A DNA stretch of 22,904 bases from Paulinella micropora (lineage: Eukaryota > Cercozoa > Imbricatea > Euglyphida): positions 595,744 to 618,647 of the forward strand of contig BJOX01000167.1 of NCBI GenBank assembly GCA_009731375.1. Reading direction: 5' to 3'. Below the pieces are notes generated by a model that did no database searches, was not told the DNA's origin, and saw only the letters and a program-made list of their open reading frames with translations. Position 1 is the stretch's first letter; each line of letters starts with the position of its first letter. Below are positions 1 through 7,442 of the stretch, piece by piece. The position numbers and the translations under genes are program-made.

Positions 1-1880
1 GCCTGCGTGTACTCGTTGAAGCGCTGCCCCGTGTCCTGGTCCGTGCGCAGAAAGCTGAAGCCCACGGTCTTACTCCACAGCATGCTCTTGACCAGCTCAG
101 TGCGGTCTTCTTCATCTTGATCCCCTCGCGGATTGCCACGGTACCCTTTGCTCAGCTCGTCCATGATCGTGATCGCACCGCTAAAGTCGAAATTCCCGGC
201 AAGTGCCTTGGCGCTCATGCCCAGCTGCGTACGCACGCTTTCCCTTATCAGGAAATGGTCTGCCAGCAGCTTGTGCAGGTGCGACTTGCCCGTGCCGGGC
301 GGGCCGTACATCATCATGTGGAAAAACGTATTGACAGCGCCTGCAGTCTGAGCGGACGCGAGAGCTACATGAAACTCTTCGTTCAGGGGCCCACGGTACA
401 CCGCTTCTAGCAGGCTATTGAGCCGCACCAGCTGACAGTCGACAAGGCCTAAATTGCTGGCCGGCAGCGCCTGATAGGAAAAGAATGATACCGGTAGCTT
501 GGTATTTGAAAACGGCGACTTGCGTCCCTTTTTCAGATGCGCCCAGGCGGCCGCCTGCGCATCAGAACAGCCGCCCGCAACATTCAGTGTATTCAGCACT
601 AAGGGTTCCACGCGCCGGCGCAGCTGTTGCAGCGAGGTCCACGAATGGACGCAGCACTCCTCGCGGCTCGCGCCGCGGGCCTGCATCATTGCCACCTCTG
701 CCTTGATCTTTGCGCGCCCGTCCCGCATCATCCTCTTGACCGCCTCCTGATTGGCGCCCCCGCCAGTTGACGTTGGTCGCATTTGCAGCGCCAGCCGCTT
801 CGCCTCTTCATTGGCTTTTTCAACGGTGTCACACACTGATGAGCTCAGCAAGAACTCGGCCAGCAGCTCCTGTTCGGGCAATTCGGCCTCGTCGACTAAA
901 TCCTCTGCGCGCGGCATGGGCAAGCGCATGTTCACGAAGGCCTGTGTTGGCAACATGCCTGCTAGGCGCCAATACAGTTTAGGCCACGGGACAACATAGC
1001 CGACGCCTGGCTTCAAGTAGCTCTCGACGCTGGTAATTTCCTCAGGAAGCCCCTTCGGCAGACCGTTGCGCAAGAAGCGCGGGTGCATGAACACCGCTGG
1101 ATCTAGGAGTGACCCTTCTGTAATTCGGTTACTGCCAGCGCTGTCGTGCAGACACTCCAACAGCTCCTCTTGCATGCCCAATGCGCGCACTGACACGGCG
1201 TTGGCGTAGCGCTCCAGCGTCTCGCAGGCCCGGGCCAAATGTCGTCTGTAGGTCAAGATTTGTGGGTCTTTGGTAAACGGGGGCCGAGTGGACACTTTCT
1301 TCTTTTTCTTTTCGAACGCTTTGGCGGGCCGAGCCTTGGAGTGCTTTTCTTCTGGGTCCTGGTTCGCGACGTTTGTGTCTTCGCCTGCTTCGTCGTCACT
1401 GTCCGAATCTATGCCATTTGGAGGAGTCTCGTACGCCCCACGGTGTTTCAGCAGTTTATTGACGAAGCGAAAAACGGAAAATTCAGCTGAAGCATGGATC
1501 CACAACCACAGCGCGTGACCTACACATTGCTTGTCTCTGTCTAACAAGGCCGACACTGCCAAAATTTTGTGAGGAAGCCCACCTGACCCCCCACGCAGTT
1601 TGGGGTGGGTTGCAATCGCCCACCAGAGCGCAGCCAGCGAGTTGAAGGCGGAAGTGATTCCGTTGTCCTCGCCCGAGCCCAGAGGTGTCGGACGCGTCAG
1701 AAAGCGAGACGGTAAAGTAACCTGCAGACAACATGCGGCTTCACGGATGAAGTCCGGGCCGCGGTCATTCTGGTTGTCAAACACAGTTTCCGCCCCCAAC
1801 TGGTCGTCATCATCCTCCTCCTCGTCGTCCTCTTCCTTGTCGTCGTCATCGATGGATAAGGTTTTTTGTGATTGCTTTTT
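1..1880 (-). CDS. Partial P-loop (AAA+/SF3-like) NTPase, runs off the left edge
   Basis: The minus strand is open without a stop from the TAA at 1881-1883 down to base 3. The C-terminal part visible here has a clear Walker A (MMMYGPPGTGKSHLHKLL, codons about 267-317) and a Walker B (AITIMDELSKG) some 45 residues later, so this is very likely an ATPase of the AAA+ or superfamily 3 helicase type. Upstream is an acidic tract (bases about 1803-1850), then a region rich in Trp, Leu and Cys with no domain I recognise. The first in-frame ATG is at 1494-1496, but the sequence before it also reads like protein, so the true N-terminus is probably further upstream, through an intron or a frameshift. A candidate N-terminal piece starts at 2041 in another frame and meets this frame near an A7 tract at about 1877-1883. 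The gene is GC-rich like the flanking DNA and unlike the viral insert, so I assign it to the host or to an unrelated older element. The family is not identified. Confidence 0.7.
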
Positions 1881-1883
1881 TTA

Positions 1884-2348
1884 GCTGCTGCCTTCTGCTT
1901 TTTGCGCGGGATCGCCGTGTAAAATGGATAGGACCCAGGCCATCCTCGGAGCTCTTGGGGCTCTTGTACTGTTTGGGCGCTGGCCTTTACCACACCAGCC
2001 ATCGCTGCCAGGCCAAAAATGAGCAAGCGGCAAACAGACAATAGCAGACGGTCGACCCCCGCCTCCTCCGCCGGTGCCCGCCCCCCTTTTGCAACACCCC
2101 AAGATAAAGGCCAAGATTTTTGGCAATCTCGCGCGAAGCCGTTTTTTTTGAAAATGTTGACAGATTGCGTTTTTTTTGGGGGTGCGGGGGGGCCGTTGGC
2201 AAAAAAGGCAAAGAGGGGGGTGGGGGGCCGGCCGAGGCCTGTTGGCCAGCTTTAAACTGGATTTATGAACCTATTGCATTAGCGGAAAGTATCACGTGGC
2301 AACATCGAAAACCCCAAAGAGTCCGGCCCCCCCCTCCCCTTGCGCCTT

Positions 2349-2379
<31 letters not shown>

Positions 2380-2870
2380 NNNNNNNNNNNNNNNNNNNNN
2401 NNNNNNNNNNNNNNNNNNNNNNNNNNNNNNNNNNNNNNNNNNNNNNNNNNNNNNNNNNNNNNNNNNNNNNNNNNNNNNNNNNNNNNNNNNNNNNNNNNNN
2501 NNNNNNNNNNNNNNNNNNNNNNNNNNNNNNNNNNNNNNNNNNNNNNNNNNNNNNNNNNNNNNNNNNNNNNNNNNNNNNNNNNNNNNNNNNNNNNNNNNNN
2601 NNNNNNNNNNNNNNNNNNNNNNNNNNNNNNNNNNNNNNNNNNNNNNNNNNNGGGGGGCCGCGTATGAGAGGGGTAAGGGGCCGCGCAAGTTATTTTCGAC
2701 TGGAGAGAAAATACGGGAGGGGAAAGACGAGAGGGGAAGCGGAAAAAAAAGAAGGGAGGGGGAGAGAGTGAAGAAGGATTAGGGACTTGTTTTACTGCAG
2801 CAAGTTGAGAATACCGTTTTTTGTTTTGCTCTCGAGACATTTTCTTTGCTCGTGTTGAAGAGCCTGTCCC
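1884..2870. other. Non-coding stretch with poly-C run and assembly gap
   Basis: No convincing gene is seen. The short minus-strand frame 2041-1884 (start MSVCRLLIFGLAAMAGVV, then a Lys/Arg-rich stretch) may be the N-terminus of the neighbouring NTPase in a shifted frame. A run of 28 C (2352-2379) leads into 272 N (2380-2651), and the sequence resumes in G6. Purine-rich sequence fills 2690-2780, just before the zinc-finger gene. Confidence 0.75.
2380..2651. other. Assembly gap (272 N)
   Basis: All bases are N. The gap is entered through a long C homopolymer and left through a G homopolymer, so it probably marks sequence that could not be read rather than a measured length. Any reading frame drawn across it is meaningless. 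Confidence 0.98.
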
Positions 2871-5050
2871 ATGTCAGAATCATCCCCGGATAGACTCACT
2901 AAGGATGTCAAGAAAGATTCCAGCGCAGCCCAACTCTTTAAGAGCCGGTTTCAAAATGCGGAAGCCATAGGCGCTTGCAGCGATGGCGTGCAGCTGCGTC
3001 TGTCCATTGCAGGGCGGCTTAGCCTGCTCGCTCTACCGGAGAGCGAATTTGAACCGGCCTGCGAACTCTGTTTTTTGCGCTGGGACGGCGCCAGTCTCGC
3101 AAAAGCTGAAGTAGACGATGAAAGCCACGCCAGGCTGTGGCTAGAATGCATGCACAGAAACGAGTTGCAGGCAGAGCAGCGCCCGCATAAGCAACAGCGA
3201 AGCCAACATGAACAAGAGCAGAATACCCTACCTCTCGCTGTAACGGCAGACAACCCAGCAACTAAGGCAACTGGTGAAGTGGACGCTCCAATTTGTGCGG
3301 AGAACGAGCTCGTTAATCGCCAAAAGAAGAAAAGCCGGCTAGACGAAGTCTTCAAAAAACCGTATACATGTACTGAATGTGGCAAACATTTTGCAAGACC
3401 TAGTCAGCTGACAGAGCACAAACGCATGCACACTGGCGAGAAGCAGTTTGCGTGTACTGAATGTGACAAGCGCTTTACGACATCCAGTAATCTCACGACG
3501 CACAAACGCGTGCACACTGGCGAGAAGCCGTTTGCATGTACTGATTGCGACAAGCGCTTTACGACATCCAGTAATCTCACGGCGCACAAACGCGTGCACA
3601 CTGGCGAGAAGCCGTACCAGTGTACAGAATGCAACAGTCGCTTTGCGCAAGCTAGTGAGCTGACAGTGCACAGACGCGTGCACACTGGCGAGAAGCCGTA
3701 CCAGTGTACCGAATGCCACAGTCGCTTTTCGCAAGCCGGTAGCCTCACGGCGCACAAACGCGTGCACACTGGCGAGAAGCCGTACCAGTGTACCGAATGC
3801 GACAGTCGCTTTTCGCAAGCCCGTAGCCTCACAGAGCACAAACGCGTGCACACTGGCGAGAAGCCGTACCAGTGTACCGAATGCGACAATCGCTTTGCAA
3901 CATCTAGTCAGCTGAGGAAGCACAAACGCGTGCACACTGGCAAGAAGCCGTTCGGGTGTACCGAATGCGACAGTCGCTTTGCGCAAGCTGTTCACCTCAC
4001 GGTGCACAAACGCGTGCACACTGGCGAGAAGCCGTACCATTGTACAGAATGCAACAGTCGCTTTGCGCAAGCTAGTGAGCTGACAGTGCACAAACGCGTG
4101 CACACTGGCGAGAAGCCCTACCAGTGTACCGAATGCGACAGTCGCTTTACGACATCCAGTAATCTCACGACGCACAAACGCGTGCACACTGGCGAGAAGC
4201 CGTTCGCGTGCATCGAATGTGGCTTCTGCTTTGCCACGTCCTTTACTCGCCAAGCTCATGAATGGAGGCACGAGGAAAGTAAAAAGTGGCAGCACATATG
4301 TTCTTTTGCGTCGTTTAGCATGGCCAAGTTTCAGGCGAACACGGGTCTGGTCGCATGCACGACGCGCTGCAAGACCGCACAATCGTTGGACGACCACGTG
4401 CAGCGGTGCCATACGGCTGAGGGCATTGCCAAGCGCTTCAAGAGCGAACAACAGTTGGCTGACTTTCTCGCGGCCAAGGGCTGGGCCTTCGACCGCGACT
4501 TTGCCAATTCTATTTTCTACAAGCACTGTGACTCTCAGATTACGCCAAAGTTCGTTGGAACCGTCAGCGCGCGCCCCGACTTCCACTTGCTCAAGTTCCA
4601 GTCGCTGCCCGCCTGCCGCAAATGTCTGCTATTGTTGTGCAACTACAAATGTTCGCGCATCGGCGGTACCGGTGCGAGCTAGGGCGCATGCTCCAGATTA
4701 ACACGGCACTAGCAGCCAACGAGAACTTCCGAAATGTGCCAATTATATACATCCGCTTCAACCCGCACTACTTTCTGGTGGACGACGTTCTGCACGACCC
4801 GCCGCTGCAGTCTAGGTTTGAGCGCCTGCAGCGCTTGTTGACGGACCTACAGGAAGGGTGCGTGCCAGAGGTCGCGGGCCGCCCGGGCCTGTCGCTCATC
4901 TATTTGTACTACGACCGGCAGACCCCGGCGGCCGGTTCGCAGCCTTGGCAACGGTTAGCGGGCGGCCTGTACGACGCCGCCGAGGACACCGGTGATGGCA
5001 ATTCGGAGGTCGCGTTAGCTTTGCGCGAGTGTGTGGTGCTGGTGGAATAA
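2871..5050 (+). pseudogene. C2H2 zinc-finger array fused to a nuclease-like C-terminal domain, frameshifted
   Basis: The first frame (2871-4682, ATG start, 603 aa) has a leader of about 165 residues, then eleven C2H2 fingers joined by HTGEKPY/F linkers, then a loose Cys/His segment ([19 protein letters not shown]) and a domain ending in [14 protein letters not shown]. The reading then fails (Leu/Cys-rich, stop at 4680-4682). A second frame (about 4616-5050) carries the natural continuation: [13 protein letters not shown], then IIYIRFNPHYF, ending at TAA 5048-5050. RPDF ... H..Y..E..RM ... IRFNP matches the layout of a putative nuclease domain that I know from protist and large-virus proteins, in which an E-x-D-E motif precedes the His. 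Here the matching residues read VVQLQMF, so the acidic residues appear lost. Crossing between frames needs a one-base change near 4600-4622. The fingers suggest sequence-specific DNA binding; the C-terminus suggests a former DNA-cutting activity. An AATAAA overlaps the final stop (5046-5051). It could be a decayed host gene, a selfish element, or an intact gene with a sequencing error. Confidence 0.7.
3363..4272 (+). repeat. Tandem 84-bp zinc-finger repeats (11 units)
   Basis: Eleven units of 28 codons, each with C-x2-C-x12-H-x3-H. The DNA-contact helices are reused: fingers 2, 3 and 10 carry TTSSNLT and fingers 4 and 9 carry AQASELT, and the DNA of the matching fingers is almost identical. 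That points to recent duplication or gene conversion within the array. Finger 11 has a diverged helix (TSFTRQA) and no TGEKP linker after it. Confidence 0.9.
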
Positions 5051-5051
5051 A
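5046..5051 (+). promoter_or_regulatory. AATAAA polyadenylation signal
   Basis: AATAAA overlaps the TAA stop of the zinc-finger/nuclease reading frame and is followed by an AT-rich tract (5080-5150), as expected for the 3' end of a eukaryotic transcript. It supports the second frame as the original end of the gene. Confidence 0.5.
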
Positions 5052-5208
5052 AGGCTTTTGACGGTGGCGATCATCAAAACATTTACTTTAATTTTTTTTG
5101 GTGTGACTAGAAATTAAATTGCTAACTTTAAAAAAAATACAACTTGCTTCTTTTCCGGGGGGTAGTACTAAACCTAAGATGTTTCAATGAAATTGTTCGA
5201 CACAAATA

Positions 5209-5698
5209 CTATGACCCAGGGCCCAGCTCCGGCGGGCCTGTCGCTGGCAGAGGCTCTAGTTGCTGGGGTGCCCCTTCATGAGGTTCGGCGAGTAGGTGCT
5301 TCTGGTAAACACGGCGGCAGCACCTGCGCGTGACGGTCTGCCCCAGCCCTTTGAGCAGAGAGAGCTGGCCCATCAACAGCAGCAGCACCACGAACGGATC
5401 GGCGCGCCCGTGCCGCTCGCACAGGTATGGGCCAAACAGGGAGTCTGGATATTTTTGCGCGAGGGCTGCGACCTCTTGTTCACGGGAGCCTTCGTAGCGG
5501 GTGCTCAGCCAGGGCCCCACCGGTAGCATTAAGTCAGGCACCCCGGTCTCGTTCCAATTGTCAAAGTTAGTCCGCGCTGCAGGCTATTGGAGGTATAGGG
5601 AATATTTCATCATTCCAGGCTGACCAGCTCTGCTGTGCGGCATCGTACTCCTGACCTCGATAATTCACGTCGGAAAAGGTGCAGCCAAACGACTCTAG
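5209..5698 (-). pseudogene. Broken host reading frame cut off at the viral junction
   Basis: Two minus-strand frames join into one protein-like reading. The upstream piece (5698 to 5567) contains ESFGCTFSDVNYRGQEYDAA and AWNDEIFPIPP. The downstream piece (5583 to 5209) contains NFDNWNETGVPDLMLPVGPW and later ADPFVVLLLLMGQLSLLKGL. They overlap at 5567-5583, so one base has been gained or lost there. Neither piece has an ATG start. Reading further upstream enters the antisense of the viral ExoX-like fragment, so the coding sense ends at about 5698. The simplest view is a host gene, or an older mobile-element gene, interrupted by the insertion and since decayed. I do not recognise the family. 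Composition is GC-rich, like the other flanking genes. Confidence 0.5.
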
Positions 5699-5893
5699 TG
5701 TCAAAAGGTAATCAACGACGAAATCAAAGCAATTGAAGAAAAGAGAAATGCTCAACCAAAAGACACATTTCATTTTGGGAAATACAAAGGCAAAAAAATA
5801 GAAGGCATCGCAAAGATTGACAAGCCATATATTGAATGGCTAGTTCGTCAGCCGTGGTGCCGAAATACGGCTGAATTGAAGAAGTATTTGTAG
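5699..5893 (+). pseudogene. ExoX-like C-terminal / DUF3820-type domain fragment
   Basis: An open frame after the TAG at 5696-5698 ends at TAG 5891-5893 (64 codons) and has no ATG. It reads KDTFHFGKYKGKKIEGIA, then YIEWLVRQPWCR, then ELKKYL. The FGKYKGK ... V/I-x(4)-D-x-x-Y-I-x-W motif is that of the small domain found at the C-terminus of ExoX-type exonucleases and in DUF3820 proteins; the role of stand-alone copies is unclear. The missing start, together with its place at the element edge, suggests the gene was cut when the element inserted or was rearranged. Base composition is viral. Its stop is followed at once by a set of nested hairpins. Confidence 0.65.
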
Positions 5894-5961
5894 GGGCTGA
5901 AACTTTTTAAAAAAGTTTCACAAAACTTGGGTTTGTAAGGGCTTGCCCTTACAGCCCCTAC
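5890..5961 (+). terminator. Nested hairpins after the ExoX-like fragment
   Basis: Three inverted repeats share this interval: outer arms GTAGGGGCTG (5890-5899) and CAGCCCCTAC (5952-5961); TGAAACTTTTT (5898-5908) with AAAAAGTTTCA (5910-5920); and GTAAGGGC (5935-5942) with GCCCTTAC (5945-5952). The outer arm starts in the last codon and spans the stop. The TGAAAC hairpin recurs at the end of the other plus-strand viral gene (18975). The likely role is 3'-end formation. Confidence 0.5.
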
Positions 5962-5983
5962 GACCCCGCCGTTGGGTACAGCT

Positions 5984-6014
5984 TACCGCTGTAGGCGGTA
6001 TTTGTTTTTTTTGC
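5984..6014 (+). terminator. Hairpin followed by T-rich tract
   Basis: TACCGC (5984-5989) pairs with GCGGTA (5995-6000) across a 5-base loop and is followed on the plus strand by a T-rich tract (6001-6012). It lies between the convergent ExoX-like fragment and the 120-residue minus-strand gene, and resembles a hairpin-plus-T terminator. Confidence 0.35.
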
Positions 6015-6031
6015 TTCATTGGTGGGGGTTA

Positions 6032-6050
6032 TAGGGGGCGAAGACCCCTA
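6032..6050 (-). terminator. GC-rich 3' hairpin at the end of the lectin-like unit
   Basis: On the minus strand the stop codon TAG (6050-6048) begins the left arm TAGGGG, followed by a loop containing CTTCG and the right arm CCCCTA (6037-6032). The same pattern, GGGG-loop with CTTCG-CCCC, follows the protease gene. Confidence 0.45.
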
Positions 6051-6410
6051 TTGATCCTCAATAAAATTAACTATGGCACTCACATTTCCTCCATTCGCGA
6101 CAGTAGATACAGACTTTTGTAAACATGTTAGATTTTCACCAGGAGAGAGTTGAATGTCATAGGTTCGCAGGTCAATAAGCTGGCTAGAAGTAGCATTAAC
6201 ATACAGTTTTAGAATTACGTCCGTCACAGTAGCACCACCAAGAGCAGTCGCAGCGGTGTCCTTTGATACCATTGAAGTTTTGGTATCAATATCCGCAAAG
6301 TTCTCAGCGGTAAGTGTTCCAGTCGTTTTCACAATCCGCACTATATTAACTTTAGCGTCCTCGTTTGAAATGCTCACGAGAGATGGATAAACAATTGAAT
6401 AATTGGTCAC
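6048..6410 (-). CDS. Small putative structural protein (120 aa), GTG start or fused to the gene before it
   Basis: This frame encodes 120 residues rich in Thr, Ser, Val and Asn, with no Cys-rich or membrane segment except one Cys near residue 96; it looks like a small beta-sandwich protein. It overlaps the end of the lectin-like gene by 4 nt: the first possible codon is GTG (6410-6408), which overlaps the TGA (6409-6407). The first in-frame ATG is only at residue 47, after well-formed sequence, so the protein is made either from GTG by re-initiation or as a C-terminal extension of the upstream protein. I see no canonical slippery heptamer. The family is not recognised; its place at the end of a capsid-type transcription unit suggests a virion component. 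Confidence 0.6.
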   Translation of the reverse strand: MTNYSIVYPSLVSISNEDAKVNIVRIVKTTGTLTAENFADIDTKTSMVSKDTAATALGGATVTDVILKLYVNATSSQLIDLRTYDIQLSPGENLTCLQKSVSTVANGGNVSAIVNFIEDQ

Positions 6411-7297
6411 ACCATTAAAAGTTGTTTTATTTTTATGCTGAGAATTGGACTTTCAGTGGTGCTCGCCTTTTCATCTCCTTCAGCTTCGTTTGAAATACTT
6501 GAATTAACAGTGTTAGTGCCCTCAATAAACATACTACAACTGGCTGTTTTTAATATTTGATTAGCATTACCAGCAGCATAATTTCTAATACAAGCTGAAA
6601 AAGGTAGGGTTGTATTTGAAAGACTAACACCCACATTCGCATTCGCATACCTAATTGTATGAACCAGCTGAAATTCTCCACTTGATGGATTTTCTATGTA
6701 GAACCTTATAGCACCAAAGCCAAGATATTGAAATTTAATCTGGAATACATTCCCTTTGGTCCAGTCTAAGGCGGGCATAATTTTGGTTCCATCACACGGG
6801 TCATCCCAGTTCGCCTGGGGAAAAAGTGTCGGCACCCCTCCTTTAACACTGGCGATATTCATTCCACCAGCTCTTACTTTATAAAAATAGAAGCCGTTGC
6901 TAAAATCACTTTCACCTATGCCGATATATGAATAATATGCTTTCGTTTCATCAGTTTCCCATAGAGCAGTAAATCTGGTAAGAACTCCCATACCTGTTCT
7001 GTATTTAATTCTTTTTTTACTAGTCAATACAGCATTCGCGGTCGTCTTCACATCTGTTTTAAGTTCGGCCATATTCGCATTAAATGAAATGGTCACATCA
7101 GTTTGAGTTAATGTCCATATTCGTGTATTGATAGTGTATGGGAAAATCCCTTGTAATACTGGCGTTAATTGACCGACCAATGCTTCGCCGAAAGCTGTTT
7201 TCATACTATTGGTTTCAATGTTGCCGTCATATCCGACTTTGACATTAATGAAGTCTCCGTCAGGGTCTTGTGCTATCAAATTTCGTTGATGACTCAT
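6407..7297 (-). CDS. Lectin-like virion surface protein (putative)
   Basis: A 296-residue protein with an ATG start at 7297. The middle part (about residues 95-265) has the pattern LTRFTALW ... YIGIGESDFSNGFYFYK ... DWTKGNVFQIKFQYLGFG, then AIRFYIENPSSGEFQLVHTI and SCSMFIEG. I associate this layout with beta-sandwich, lectin-like structural proteins of aquatic viruses, some with a GIG(D/N)xxDGFFFG motif; assignment is by pattern only. No signal peptide or membrane helix is visible. It shares its promoter element with the major capsid and penton genes, which supports late expression and a virion role, perhaps in host attachment. A low-complexity Glu/Ser/Thr segment lies near the C-terminus. 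It overlaps the next gene by 4 nt. Confidence 0.65.
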   Translation of the reverse strand: MSHQRNLIAQDPDGDFINVKVGYDGNIETNSMKTAFGEALVGQLTPVLQGIFPYTINTRIWTLTQTDVTISFNANMAELKTDVKTTANAVLTSKKRIKYRTGMGVLTRFTALWETDETKAYYSYIGIGESDFSNGFYFYKVRAGGMNIASVKGGVPTLFPQANWDDPCDGTKIMPALDWTKGNVFQIKFQYLGFGAIRFYIENPSSGEFQLVHTIRYANANVGVSLSNTTLPFSACIRNYAAGNANQILKTASCSMFIEGTNTVNSSISNEAEGDEKASTTESPILSIKIKQLLMV

Positions 7298-7341
7298 TGT
7301 AGGTGCTTTTTTTCAAAAGACCTCCTACAACCTCAAAAAAA
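7297..7341 (-). promoter_or_regulatory. Conserved 5' element with inverted repeat, copy 3
   Basis: Reading the minus strand: TTTTTTTGAGGTTGTAGGAG, a T/A-rich centre ending GAAAAAAAGCAC, then CTACAATG with the start codon. Arms: CTCCTACAA (7322-7330, plus strand) and TTGTAGGTG (7297-7305), one mismatch. A TATA-like TAATATA (7365-7359) lies 29 nt upstream. The G-C pair at arm position 4 replaces the A-T pair of the penton copy. Confidence 0.65.
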
Positions 7342-7427
7342 TGTTTTGTTAGAGTTCCTATATTAACAAAAAAATAAATAATCTATCAAAATTAATTACT
7401 ACCTATTACCTAACTGGTGGGGGTGCG

Positions 7428-7439
7428 GGGGCTTGCCCC
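7428..7439 (-). terminator. GC-rich 3' hairpin after the major capsid gene
   Basis: GGGGC (7428-7432) and GCCCC (7435-7439) with a 2-base centre lie 4 nt beyond the MCP stop (7445-7443, TAA). The sequence on both sides is G-rich on the plus strand. It belongs to the same hairpin family as those at 5935, 13823, 19064 and 20763. Confidence 0.45.
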
Positions 7440-7442
7440 TGC

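Noticed and set aside
2120-2840. Several open frames crossing the N gap
   Set aside because: They are open only because N codons contain no stop; there is no coding support on either side.
3363-4272. Possible CRISPR-like array of regular repeats
   Set aside because: The 84-bp units are codons of zinc fingers without distinct spacers, in a eukaryotic-type setting.
3339-4586. A 415-codon open frame on the minus strand across the zinc-finger array
   Set aside because: It is the antisense shadow of the 84-bp finger repeats; the repeat keeps the opposite strand open. The plus strand has the real C2H2 pattern.
5567-5773. Minus-strand frame starting at ATG 5773
   Set aside because: Its first third is the antisense of the ExoX-like fragment; only the part below about 5698 reads like a protein, so the ATG is accidental.
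6407-6430. Programmed -1 frameshift joining the lectin-like and 120-aa frames
   Set aside because: The overlap geometry fits a -1 shift, but no X-XXY-YYZ slippery heptamer or clear downstream pseudoknot is visible.
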